From Sanderia malayensis (lineage: Eukaryota; Cnidaria; Scyphozoa; Semaeostomeae; Pelagiidae), in assembly GCA_013076295.1 (NCBI GenBank), contig RQOL01000915.1, positions 1,178,001-1,242,000 on the forward strand: a stretch of 64,000 bases of DNA. The letters are read 5' to 3'. The translations under genes and the position numbers were made by a program. The first letter of the stretch is position 1, and each line of letters begins with the position of its first letter. The notes beneath the pieces were generated by a model. That model saw only the letters and a list, made by a program, of their open reading frames with translations, was not told the DNA's origin and made no database searches. Of this stretch, positions 1 through 10,034 are shown in pieces.

Positions 1-380
1 TCATTTCTCGCCCTCGGTTACGGGCGACGCATGCGAATTTTCGGTCGTTTTTCGTTATTCGCCCTCGGTTGCAGCAGGTACTTTTGGAGTGTTTTTGTTT
101 TGCACACAAAAGGCGCCTTTCAAAGTGTTTTACGAGCTGAATTTTCTTTGTAAAGAGCTGCTAATTGTTTCAAAGACCCTGGAGTGTTGCAGGAAACAAT
201 TGAGAACACAGGTGATAGCTTTGTTTAGTATTTTGAGTTGAAATAGTTGTAGTTTTTGTAGTAGGCATTGCTTCGGCATGCTTGCAACGCTTAGGCCCAA
301 TGAAAACAAAGTCAAAGTTATGAATTTTTCGGGCGCTATTTGCACGATTTTCCCCATTTAAACTTAAGTGTTTGTATGTT

Positions 381-680
381 TGTATAGTAGGTATAGTATG
401 TTTTTATAGTAGGTATAGTAGGTATAGTATGTGTTTATAGTATGTATAGCATAGGTATAGTATGTGAAGTATGTTTTTATAGTAGGTATAGTAGGTATAG
501 TATGTTTTTATAGTATGTATAGTATGTATAGTAGGTATAGTATGTATAGTATTTGTTATAGTAGGTATAGTAGGTATAGTATGTTTTTATACCATGTGTG
601 GTAGGTATAGTATGTTGTTATAGTAGGTATAGTATGTATAGTATGATTTTGTAGTAGATATAGTATGTTGGTATAGTATA
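381..680. repeat. GTATAG-type minisatellite inside Helitron copy A
   Basis: Irregular tandem array of short words of the form GTATAGTAGGTATAGTATG with interspersed TTTTTA. The other two Helitron copies lack it, so it expanded in this copy alone. No gene. Confidence 0.85.
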
Positions 681-803
681 TATGTATGTATGTATGTAGG
701 GGCATGAGCGGCAGCGAATGCAGCACGCGAAGTTCGCCAACCAGATTAAGCTTTGTTTACTTGACGGGCTCCGGGGAGGGAGCGAAGCGACCGAACCCGG
801 CTC

Positions 804-926
804 ATGTATGTATGTATGTATGTATGTATGTATGTATGTATGTATGTATGTATGTATGTAGGTATGTATGTATGTAGGTATGTATGTATGTAGGTATGTA
901 TGTAGGTATGTATGTATGTATGTATG
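804..926. repeat. (GTAT)n microsatellite
   Basis: About 30 near-perfect GTAT repeats with occasional GTAG variants. It sits between two blocks of the GC-rich Helitron repeat. Open frames across it on either strand are artefacts of the repeat. Confidence 0.95.
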
Positions 927-1440
927 GGCATGAGCATCAGCGAATGCACCCTATCAGTCTATGTTTTTTGATAATAGATAGACAGGCGAGTGCAGCGAGC
1001 TAACCAATTGTACGTGGGGTTGAAAGGGGCACGAGCGTAAGCGAATGCAGTGCACGAAGTGCGCCGTATCAGTCTATCTTTCTGGAAAATAGATAGACAG
1101 GCGAGCGCAGCGAGCTAACCCATTGTACGTGGGATTGAAAGAGGCATGAGCGTAAGCGAATGCAGCGCACAAAGTGCGCCAACACAGGCGAGCGCAGCGA
1201 GCTAACCCATTGTAGGTGTGGTTGAAAGGGGTATGAGCGTAAGCGAATGCAGCACACAAGGTGCACCCTATCAGTCTATGTTTCTGGAAAATAGATAGAC
1301 AGGCGAGCGCAGCGAGCTAACCCATTGTACGTGGGGTTGAAAGGGGCACGAGCTTAGGCGAATGCAGCGCACGAAGTGCGCCAACCAGATTAAGCTTTTT
1401 TTACTTGACGGGCTGGGGCGAACGAGCGAAGCGAGTGATG
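927..1440. repeat. 114-bp-type GC-rich tandem repeat of the Helitron
   Basis: Degenerate tandem units carrying the words GGCGAGCGCAGCGAGCTAAC, CCATTGTACGTGGGGTTGAA and GAATGCAGCGCACGAAGTGC. They are the reverse complement of the 114-bp units at 14678-15110. Each unit holds short self-complementary words such as GCGCACGAAGTGCGC, so the array can form many hairpins. Confidence 0.85.
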
Positions 1441-1448
1441 ATCCCTAG

Positions 1449-2039
1449 TAAGTTAAACTAAAAGGTAAAGATACTTTTACCAATGGGTATTTGTATGAAC
1501 ACGATGGATTGAGGACAAAAGTTTAGCAAAAATATATTTATGCTCACTTAATGAAACAATTAAAAATAAATAAATATTGCTCAAAAATATCTGAAAAACC
1601 TACTATACAATAAACCACGCACAGATATTAATTATGCTATTGTTGTCATTAAAATCAAACCAGAAGACCTATTCACAATGCTTTTGTGAATTCAAAGAAA
1701 ATGTTTACATATCTATAGTTTCAGCAATTTACCTTGCGATTAATTTGAGGCTCCATGTCTACTCTCTACAATAGATAATTCAATTTTCAACTGCGACTGA
1801 CTAACAATCACGCAAAAATTGTAATTGTGTTGTATCCAACATATCAGTAATAATAAATATGCAAAATATATTTGCTGGAAAAGTATATCATCATATTTCC
1901 AACATTTCCCGCCAACTTGGCAAATGAAAACAGCGGGCTTGATGGCCTATAAAATCATTATGATACACTACCTTGTTCACATGTCATGCGTATAGGATAA
2001 CTTCGTTGGTAAAGGTCTTAAATAAGGAACAATTTATAG
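1449..2039. other. A+T-rich spacer, no gene recognised
   Basis: Between the Helitron 3' end and the SWIM remnant I see no convincing reading frame, terminal repeat or RNA gene. It may be decayed sequence of the element that carried the SAP/SWIM gene, but nothing here shows that. Confidence 0.5.
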
Positions 2040-2783
2040 CTCACCACTCACATGCCCTTGCTGTACAGGCTGGATTAGTTAACCCAGCTCTGATTGCCGC
2101 CTCCACTTTGAATAAAGCAGCAGCAATATGATTGCATGTCTGGGACATGCCAGCCATACAAGAGCAATGAGCACATTGAATCTTACCACTCTTTTCTCAA
2201 CGCATATCCAGAACTGATGCAGAGGAGCGTTTAATCTCTCTGATGGGCAACAATCAGCTTTAAGCAAACAATATATACAAGATTCATCAATTAGATGGTA
2301 AGAAATCTGACCAAGCCAGCCACTGGTAAAATAAGAATAAGGCCTTGAACTTTTGTAGTCACAGATATCGTTACTTCCAAGCTCAGCAGGATTAATTGTA
2401 AGGAAGCTAAAAATATCAGGATACAGAATATAAGGCCAGAAGCACATACCATCTTCTTCTGACAGCCAGCCTTCCAAGCCGAAAGGTTCAGGAATCACAA
2501 AACCTCCTATAATACGTTTTTCATCATATTCTTTCGGGATTTCCAACTCAACTTCTTGGACAGTTTTTACAGGTTGGACATTATTTTCTTTGGCAGCAAA
2601 CACTCTCGCAACAAGCTCTTCCTTTCTACTAGACACTTTTAAACCACGCATTCTTAAATACATTTTTAATTCAACAACCTTCATCTTACTAATCATGTAA
2701 AAATCCATATTATTGTGATTATTTAAAAAAAAGGCAAAAATTTTCAACAAAATTATCAACTTCCAGTTGTAAGTCAGCAGCAA
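2040..2783 (-). pseudogene. SAP + SWIM zinc-finger protein remnant (YqaJ-transposon type)
   Basis: The minus-strand frame from 2783 to 2079 begins with a hydrophobic stretch, then a SAP-like motif (MKVVELKMYLRMRGLKVSSR). It continues with a region typical of the SWIM-YqaJ proteins of eukaryotic ISL2EU-type transposons. The last 30 or so codons of that frame look wrong. Shifting one frame near 2180 recovers a SWIM finger, CAHCSCMAGMSQTCNH (CxC...CxH), followed by a typical tail. A frameshift has therefore broken it. A possible splice donor (GTGAG) follows near 2045, and no downstream YqaJ exon is seen. The gene at 62201-64000 has the same SAP-SWIM order and is a better preserved relative. SWIM fingers bind nucleic acid or protein; the role here is inferred from that relative. 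Confidence 0.65.
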
Positions 2784-3087
2784 ATTGAGAATGAAAAATC
2801 ATTTACCCCACTAAACTCAGACCCAGGCTTCAGCGCACAGCTATCCATAATGGTGGCGCTTAAATGGTATTGGTTTATTGTCGCCAATTGTTCACATTGC
2901 AGACTTTTTTTTCAACGTCATGGCCGTGGTAGGACGTTCCTTCTGCGGTAGCTAATATGATTTGAGACTAATGAGCTAATAAAGCGGGAATGAGTTAAGA
3001 AGTTATGCTGTGAAATAAATTTAAGGCGTTTTAGTTTTATTTCTGTAAGTTAATGTTAGGATAAAATTAATTTTGAGCTCATGTTGA

Positions 3088-3843
3088 ATGGAAGAGCCGA
3101 GGAAAAGCAAACGGCCTAACACAAGATCTCAGAAAAGCATGGTCGAGCAACAGGTTGCCCTTGCACAAGTAAAAGAAATTATCGAGAACGCTTTGAAACC
3201 CATTAGAGATACTCTCGAAGAATTGCCAGATAAATCATTCTTGGACGATGCAGTCAATTAAGTGAAGGAGATTATTGATGGGAAGTTAGAAGAGCACGAC
3301 AACAAAATTAAAAGTCTTGAAGAAAGAATTGAAAAACTTGAAAGTTCGCTTGCGGTAGTACAAAGACTGGAAAGCAAAATTGACAATGAGGAGCAATATA
3401 GCAGAAGGCAGTGCCTGCGTTTCAATAATGTTCCTCTTCCTGAGGAACATGAAAGCGAAGATTGCATGGAAAAGATAAAAGATATTCTGGAAGAGCTGGA
3501 CTGCGGAGTTGGAATCGATTCTGTTGACAGGGCCCATAGAATCGGGCGGCGAATGGTTAGCAAAGACGGTAAAACTCAACAGCAAATTATTGCGCGTTTT
3601 TCCTCGTTCAGAGATCGAACCAAAGTTTATAGGAACAGAAAAAAGCTAGATAATATCAAGATAAGGTTGGATTTAACCAGAAACAGGCTTGGTACGCTAA
3701 AACAGGCTTCTGAATGGGTGAGAGATTGTGGTGAAGTAAGTTTTGTTTTTGCGGACATAAATTGTAATTTAGCAGCTAAAATGGTCAACGGTAAGTTCCT
3801 TTTTTTCACATCTCTTGACGAGTTGAAACAAAAAGTCAACTAG
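3088..3843 (+). pseudogene. LINE ORF1 protein, coiled-coil, one premature stop
   Basis: ATG at 3088 opens a frame of 251 codons, interrupted only by TAA at 3259-3261. After a basic N-terminus come heptad-rich helices (residues about 20-115, e.g. KIKSLEERIEKLESSLAVVQ), then an RRM-like/C-terminal domain as in L1-type ORF1 proteins (YSRRQCLRFNNVPLPEEH, DRAHRIGR, ARFSSFRDRTKVYRNRK). Proteins of this type trimerise and coat the LINE RNA as a nucleic-acid chaperone in the cytoplasm. The in-frame stop with continued good coding on both sides says a recent nonsense mutation inactivated it. The next ORF starts more than 700 bp downstream, an unusually long inter-ORF gap. Confidence 0.8.
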
Positions 3844-3888
3844 AAGAACTCTCAAAACTGTTAAATGCTTTCGTTTTGTTTCTTAGAA

Positions 3889-3923
<35 letters not shown>

Positions 3924-4609
3924 TAACTCTTTGTGTTTCTTGCAAATGATTTGTTGTTGTTATTTGAAATAGGTATCAGGTATTTTAGTAGGTATCTATC
4001 TATTGAGTTTAGAATTAACCCAACTAAATTCCCTACGTAATTTAAAATAGCGGTGTCCCAGCAATTTTCTTTTGATGAAATAAATACTAAATTTGTTCTA
4101 TTAGTTTTGTATTTTAAGTTTTGCAAATCAATGATGCACAATCATTTCCGCGCGGTTTTGAATCAAATCGTGTGCTTTGAGATTAAACATAGAACTATCC
4201 CTTGGAGGTTTGAAATCATTTGTTCATTTGTGCCTCACAATGAATACAATGACGCTGAAAATTTATATTTCTCTTCGAAATTCATACAATACCTTGTTGG
4301 CAAATAAAACATTGTATTAAAAACATCAGATTGTTCTCTTTTCTATAAATGTTTTTGAAAGTTGAAATTGCAAATTCCCCTGAAAGCTCATTCTCAAATA
4401 CCCTCATTGATGTCACGCAACAGATGCATCAGTGATTATAATTCTTTTAATCAAGTATTATTATTTTTCCTTTTTATTTCGTTATTTTTTGTTTGTAGTT
4501 ATTGCCCTCTATTTTCCCAATGCTGCTGTTTGTCCAAGATCAAAAATCTCATTTTCAAAGCATTTTATTGCTTGTCTCCAGATACTGGGAATGACCAAGG
4601 AAATCAAAT
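3844..4609. other. LINE inter-ORF region with 26-T tract
   Basis: This 766-bp gap between ORF1 and ORF2 has no good reading frame. It begins with an uninterrupted run of 26 T (3893-3918). The run could be an intrinsic homopolymer, or the tail of a small reverse-oriented retroposed piece. I found no matching duplication to prove the latter. Confidence 0.5.
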
Positions 4610-7600
4610 GTGCAGATGCCTGTAGGAATTAATCAGTGGCGTGCAGGTATCGCAGAATACCGAATTTATATTTTGTCAAAAATCCAAATTGGGCATGGGA
4701 TACCGGTGGTTGAACTCTGTTTTGTTTTTTTACGGTACCTTGCCCACATGCTTTTGATTGCAAATTCATCTTTCATAATAAACTCGTACATGACTGTTGC
4801 GTCTTTGATTCTGATGTCGTTTTATTTAGAACCATCCAACTCATGCATAGAGGTTTCCAGGTACAGAAGGGGTCACTCTCTGAATCTTCCGAGCCCAGTT
4901 CGACTTTTTCTTTGTGCTCTATTTTTTACAACTGCAATAGAGTTTTTTCTGGCATCTAGGAGCAGCCTCGTTAGCCTGCTTCTGCTTTGTGGCGACGTTC
5001 ACCCTAATCCTGGCCCTGTGACAAATAAATGTTTGAAATTTTTTCATTGGAATTTAAATAGTATATGTGCAAGAGATAAAATAAAGATACCCCTTATTGA
5101 AACTTATGATACCCTCTACAAGTATGACATTATTGTCATTTCGCAGTCTATGCTTGACCAAACGGTGAATAATGATGAAATCCAAATTGAAGGGTTTAGC
5201 AATGAGACATATCGCAGTGATCATCCTAGCAACATCAAAATTGGTGGTGTATGTCTTTTTTTCCGAAAAGGCATACCCATCAAGAGACGGGTTGATCTTG
5301 AGCTATTACCAGAGTTGATCATCACGGAAATTAAAATGGGAAATAAAAAGGTTTTCTTTGGGGCAATATATCGAAGCCCTAGTCAAAACAGTGAACAATT
5401 TGAAAATTTCATTGACAGTTTGCAACAAGTCATCGATAAAATGAAAGGAGAAAATCCACATTGCATGATATTAACAGGTGATCTCAATTGCAGATCCTCA
5501 ATGTGGTGGACCGAAGATATCGAACAACCCGAGGGTAATGCTTTGGACGAACTTTTAGAAACAAATGGGCTTTACCAATTGATTGATGAACCGACTAATA
5601 TCCGAAACGAAGGTAGCTCTTGTATTGATTTAATTATCACTGACCAACCAAATATGCTAATCGACTATGGTGTGCATCCTTCCCTGGATGAGCACTGTCA
5701 GCATCAAATTATTTATGGAAAATTAAATATCTCTTTGCCGTGCCCCCCTCCCTACAAACGAACAGTATGGGACTATTCCAAGGCTAACGTTAAATTGATT
5801 ACCGAATCAATAAACCAAATCGACTGGACAACTCTCTTTGATGGATTAACTTCAACAGAAATGGTTGAGGTTTTTACAAATGCTATATCAGATGTTTTCG
5901 AGAAATACATACCCAATAAAATAGTGAAATTTGATGATAAAGATCCACCGTGGATGAAGCGCGAACTGAAAACTGCCATCAAGCGCAAACACAGAATATA
6001 TGCTAAGTTTGTTAGGCGTGGCAGAAAGCCAGAGGAGTGGGACTCAGTTAAAAATGTCCAGAATGAAACCTCCAAAATGATCAAAAGTGCTAAAAATGAA
6101 TATTATCTCAATCTTGGCAGAAAATTGTCCAATGACGTAACTGGGCCCAAATTGTACTGGACATTATTCAACAGATTTCTCAATAAAAAGAAGGTCTCAA
6201 ACATACCCCCACTGATAGAAAATGGGGTACTAATCACCAATGTAGAAGCGAAAGCAAATATCTTTAATGAATTCTTTATTACTCAATGCAGGGAAATAGA
6301 TACTGGAAGTACTATCCCCACGTTTATCCGGCAGTTTCAAGAACCTTTGTTGAACATAGATATCAATAGGGAAAAGATACTTCGTCTTATTCGTACTCTT
6401 GATACTAATAAAGCCCACGGATGTGATGGAATTTCTGTCACAATGATCAAAATATGTGATATGTCGATAGTAGACCCTCTTTGTCGCATCTATGAAAGGT
6501 GCCTTGAAACGGGTATCTACCCTTCTCAATGGAAGCAAGCAAATATAATCCCTGTGCATAAAAAAGGTTGCAAACAAAGCAAAAAAAATTATCGACCAAT
6601 TTCATTACTTCCGATTTTTGGCAAAATGTTTGAAAAGATATTATTTGATGACATCTACGAGCACTTCAACTCGAATGGCCTTCTTTCATCCCATCAATCA
6701 GGTTTTCGTCCAGGTGAATCGACTATTAATCAGCTGCTGCTTATCACGCAAAATATTTATAATGCCTTCGATGAGACTCCGAGCAAAGAGACACGTGCCA
6801 TATTTCTTGATCTTTCTAAGGCTTTTGACCGCGTATGGCACGAAGGCCTCATTTACAAATTGGAATTCAATGGTCTACATGGCGATGTCCTTCGTATTAT
6901 TAAAAATTTTCTGTCGGATCGTAAGCAACGGGTGGTGTTAAATGGCCAGTGCTCAAGATGGGACACAATATCAGCAGGGGTACCACAGGGATCAGTCCTA
7001 GGACCTTTGTTGTTCTTGATCTATATAAATGATATAACCAACGATATTAAATGTGGTATTAAACTATTTGCTGATGATACTTTGTTATTTACTTCCGTTC
7101 AGAATGAAAATGTAGCTGCCCATGATCTAAATACGGATTTGGCAAAATTAGCTTGTGGGCATGGCAATGGAAAATGCAATTTAATGCGGACAAGACCGAA
7201 GAGGTTTTATTTTCATGTAAAAGGAATAAACCAATCCATCCAAATATTTGTTTGGATGGTGAAGTCATAATACCAAAATTGGAGCATAAGCATCTTGGAG
7301 TTGTTCTTGATTCAAGGCTAGATTTTAAAGGTCATATTCGAGAGGCAATTTTGAAAGCACGAAGAGGAATCGGTTTGTTGAAATACCTTTCTAAATATGT
7401 ATCTAGGGAGGTACTTGATCAAACCTATAAGCTTTATGTAAGACCTCACTTAGACTATGGAGATATCATTTATCATAAATACGACCCTGATATGCGCCTG
7501 AATTTTACGCAACAATTAGAGCAAACTCAATACAAAGCAGCCTTAGTTGTTTCTGGTGCATGGAAGGGCACAAATAGGCAAAGACTATATGAAGAGCTGG

Positions 7601-8259
7601 GATGGGAAACACTTTATGATCGAAGGTGGTATCGTAGATTATGCCACTTTTACTCCTTAATAACAACTAAATCTCCTGATTACCTTTTTAACCAAATACC
7701 TGCACCGCGCGTGATTGAGTATAATTTAAGAAATCAGCGTTGTTATGAACAAAACGTAGGAAGAACGACGCGTTTTTCAAACTCTTATTTTCATAACGCT
7801 ATATTTGAGTGGAACCTTTTAGATAGATGTATACAAGAGTCTCGTTCTCTCTCTATTTTCAAGAATAATTTGATGCGAATTATTAGACCAGGGAAAAACC
7901 CAGTCTATAACATCCGTGATAACGTAGGTATCAAGCTACTGACAAGGTTAAGAGTTAATTTCAGCCCTTTGAATGAACATAGATTTCGACACAACTTTGA
8001 CTGTTTGAGTCCAATCTGTATATGTGGTTCAGCAAATGAAGATAATGAACACTACCTCCTGCACTGCCCCCAGTTTAAAACCCAGCGACATGATCTCCTT
8101 GGTCAAGTCTCAGATGTCGGATATGATGTTGCCAACATGAACTCAAGTGATCTTTCTAATTTGTTATTGTATGGGAAGCCAAATAATAGTACTTTTGTCA
8201 ATAGAATCATTCTAGAAGCAACTATATCTTTCATTAAAACTTCTGGACGGTTCAATTGA
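4610..8259 (+). pseudogene. LINE ORF2: endonuclease-reverse transcriptase with one frameshift
   Basis: The frame open from 4610 starts with two hydrophobic segments and a 2A-like motif (residues 128-136). The APE endonuclease follows (FHWNLNSI, GDLNCRSSMW, SCIDLIITDQPN), then the reverse transcriptase (YRPISLLPIFGKMFEK, IFLDLSKAFDRVWHE, AGVPQGSVLGPLLFLIYIND, FADD at 7067-7078). Near 7154 a one-base deletion shifts the frame; coding resumes in the frame starting 7153 and runs to 8259. The C-terminal part ends in a Cys/His cluster (CICGSANEDNEHYLLHC). Two endonuclease positions look altered: the usual SET motif reads SQS, and the usual SDH-type motif reads DEHCQ. The enzyme nicks target DNA and primes reverse transcription there. 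RT active-site residues are intact; the frameshift and perhaps the EN changes disable it. The true start codon is uncertain. Confidence 0.85.
4991..5017 (+). other. 2A-like ribosome-skipping motif in LINE ORF2
   Basis: Codons for GDVHPNPGP follow a leucine-rich hydrophobic run (VSLLLLC). The 2A consensus is D(V/I)ExNPG|P; here only the E position differs (H). It lies between the N-terminal hydrophobic segment and the endonuclease. Skipping at G|P would release the N-terminal segment from the enzyme. 2A-like sequences of this kind are reported at the same place in APE-type LINEs of sea urchin and other invertebrates. Activity of the H variant is not known to me. Confidence 0.7.
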
Positions 8260-8510
8260 AAATCTTGGAAACCAGCAGCATGCCCCCTTTTTCTTAGGTA
8301 TTGCTTCTACGTTTTTTTTTTTCTTTTTTTTGTTACTTTAAGATTAATTCACTGTTAATTAGAACATTGTAAGTGGCTTTGGTAGTAGGGACTCGGTGAC
8401 CATGTGTCTTTTCTTGCTACAAAAGTCACAGTAAAATTTCAGTATTCAATATTTTTAAATTTTATATTGATATAAAAAAAAAAAAAAAAAAAAAAAAAAA
8501 CATTGCAGAC

Positions 8511-8580
8511 ATGGACCTTTGTATCATCTGCAAAACTTACATTGAGGATACAAAAACAGCATCTGGTCAAAAACAAATAT
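8511..8580 (+). pseudogene. Short fragment of a zinc-ligand N-terminus
   Basis: Directly after the LINE target duplication, ATG at 8511 opens MDLCIICKTYIEDTKTASGQ and then closes. The CxxC start resembles the N-termini of large cnidarian proteins of the family seen at 47131-49799. It may be the first exon or 5' stub of such a gene, broken here. It is too short to be sure. Confidence 0.25.
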
Positions 8581-8599
8581 TACGCATGGTGATTATAAA

Positions 8600-9395
8600 G
8601 CTATAAGAAAAAAATTTGTTCATCCAACAATAAAGTCAGGATGTCAGGATTATTGTTGGGAAATTGATTTAATGGATGTACAAAGTAATGTGATATATCA
8701 CACAGATTTCAATAACGGGACTCGTTAGTTATTTCGTTGTGTTGATCAGTTTGATAAGCATGCATGGGCAAGAGCGATAGTAAACAAATCTGGACCTTCA
8801 AGTGTATTAGCTATGAAAAGTATATTTAATTGGACACCTAGACGTCCTAAATTTATAAGAGCTGATCGGGGTTCAGAGTTTATTAATGCCTCATTTAAAG
8901 CATTGATAAAAAAATGATATAAAATTGATATTTGCAAATGATGATCCAAAATGTGCTATAGTCGAAAGATATAATAGAAAATTGAAATTAAAATTAGTAT
9001 GATATATACAAGCAAATAATTCAAAGAATTATTCAACAGCCCCAAATGAAATTAGGGGCTTAGAAATTAGAAAGATTAAATAATTCCTATCATCAAATTA
9101 TTGGTGTGGCTCCTAATGAAGTGAATGTAAATAAATATGAGGAAGTAAGACGAAATTTACAAAAATATTGAAGTGCTCAAGAAGCAAAAATTCCAAACTC
9201 ACTTAAACTTATTTCAAATAGAAAAGTACAAAAACGAAACATTGAGGAGAAAAGAGTGGATGAAGCTGAAAGTAAACTGAAAATTCGAAACATTTCTCCA
9301 AAATATAAAGAAGGTCAATATGTCCGGATAGCTCAAAGAAAAAAATCATTTAAAAGATGTTTCCATAAACAATGGACAGATGAAATATTTATAAT
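8600..9395 (+). pseudogene. Polinton (Maverick) integrase, N-terminal and core part
   Basis: Broken frames spell a retroviral-type DDE integrase of Polinton type. WEIDLMDVQ holds the first Asp, FIRADRGSEFINASFKALIK the second, and CAIVERYNRKLK the Glu; then come SYHQIIGVAPNEV and the basic stretch before the C-terminal domain (EGQYVRIAQRKKSFKRCFHK, QWTDEIF). Several stops and small frameshifts (for example at 8726-8728 and 8915-8917) kill it. Such integrases insert Polinton DNA with 6-bp target duplications. The gene stops at 9395, where the ISL2EU element interrupts it; the rest is at 13162-13440. The catalytic triad is readable but split among frames. No Polinton terminal repeats were found. 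Confidence 0.75.
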
Positions 9396-9611
9396 AGCCC
9401 TTTCTCCTAATTACGTCATAACTACGGTTTTTGTAGTCACGCACGGCCAGTCATACTTGTTTACATTGGATTCTCTGCACTAGTAACCGAGAAACAAGAG
9501 AGAACTACACGAAGAAAATGGCACAAAAAGTAGCTAATAATTCGGACTTACCATTGCCCTAGTTTTTTTCAAAACTCTTGCACGGGCTCTGGCTACACTG
9601 GAGAAGCGGAG

Positions 9612-10034
9612 ATGGCTGGGGAGTTGTCAACCAGTGCCGAGACCGTTCATGGGCCTAACGCAACTATGACAAAAAGTGGAGGGTCAGGCGGATTCACTTG
9701 CTGTGTGCCAAACTGCTTCAACAACAGCAGCAAGAACAAACAAATTTCATTTTATGCCTTTCCTAATGGGAAGAGTAAAGAAAAACGGCTACTCAAGAAA
9801 AGATGGCTTCATTTTATATCCAGGAAAAATTTTACACCAACTCTTGGACATAGAGTTTGTTCAGAACACTTTCCAGGTGGAAAGAAGACGTACATGAACA
9901 ATGTGCCCACATTAACGCCAATGACTGCCAGTAAAAGCCACCTGTTGAAAAATCAACACATAGAGCAAGGAATCGAGGAAATGCTAGGTCTGAGACAGAA
10001 ATGCACGACGAAGAAGAAGAAAACCCTCTGCTGA
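9612..10034 (+). CDS. THAP DNA-binding domain (N-terminal part of ISL2EU transposase)
   Basis: The 140-codon frame carries a C2CH THAP zinc finger: CCVPNCFNNS supplies the first cysteines, KRWLHFISRKNF the conserved tryptophan region, and HRVCSEHF the last Cys and His. The AVPTF-like box reads NVPTLTP. THAP fingers of transposases recognise their terminal repeats. The frame ends at 10034 and overlaps the transposase frame (from 10001) by 34 bases. The two are probably one protein in the ancestral element, separated by a frameshift or a short intron. It starts right after the left terminal repeat. Confidence 0.85.
   Translation: MAGELSTSAETVHGPNATMTKSGGSGGFTCCVPNCFNNSSKNKQISFYAFPNGKSKEKRLLKKRWLHFISRKNFTPTLGHRVCSEHFPGGKKTYMNNVPTLTPMTASKSHLLKNQHIEQGIEEMLGLRQKCTTKKKKTLC

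Larger units (their letters stand above)
1..1448 (+). mobile_element. Helitron-like non-autonomous element, 3' part (copy A)
   Basis: The element ends in CTAG at 1445-1448 and is followed by T, as expected for a Helitron inserted between A and T. Its body matches, in inverted orientation, the complete copies at 14611-15864 and 41952-42771. The 5' end (TCTAATATATATATTCTG in the other copies) lies outside the window. Just before CTAG is a GC-rich hairpin-forming stretch (about 1413-1440). There is no Rep/helicase coding capacity. The interior is mostly repeats: a GTATAG minisatellite, a GTAT microsatellite and 114-bp units. Confidence 0.72.
2905..8500 (+). mobile_element. Full-length APE-type non-LTR retrotransposon (LINE) with 10-bp target duplication
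   Basis: A two-ORF LINE of 5.6 kb. It ends in 27 A residues (8474-8500). The ten bases CATTGCAGAC occur at 2895-2904, just before its 5' end, and again at 8501-8510, directly after the poly(A), so both boundaries are defined. ORF1 (3088-3843) encodes a coiled-coil RNA-binding-type protein. ORF2 (4610-8259) encodes an apurinic-type endonuclease and reverse transcriptase. A 5' leader of about 180 bp and a 3' UTR of about 210 bp flank them. Both ORFs carry single lesions, so this copy is dead but fairly young. The ORF2 N-terminus carries a hydrophobic segment plus a 2A-like motif, known in several CR1/L2-group LINEs. Confidence 0.9.

Noticed and set aside
130..357. 75-codon minus-strand frame at the window start
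   Set aside because: It lies in Helitron sequence that aligns to 15120-15420 with indels breaking the frame, so it is not conserved.
686..949. Frames through the GTAT microsatellite (VCMYVCMY, HTYIHTYI)
   Set aside because: Products of a 4-bp repeat, read in several frames on both strands.
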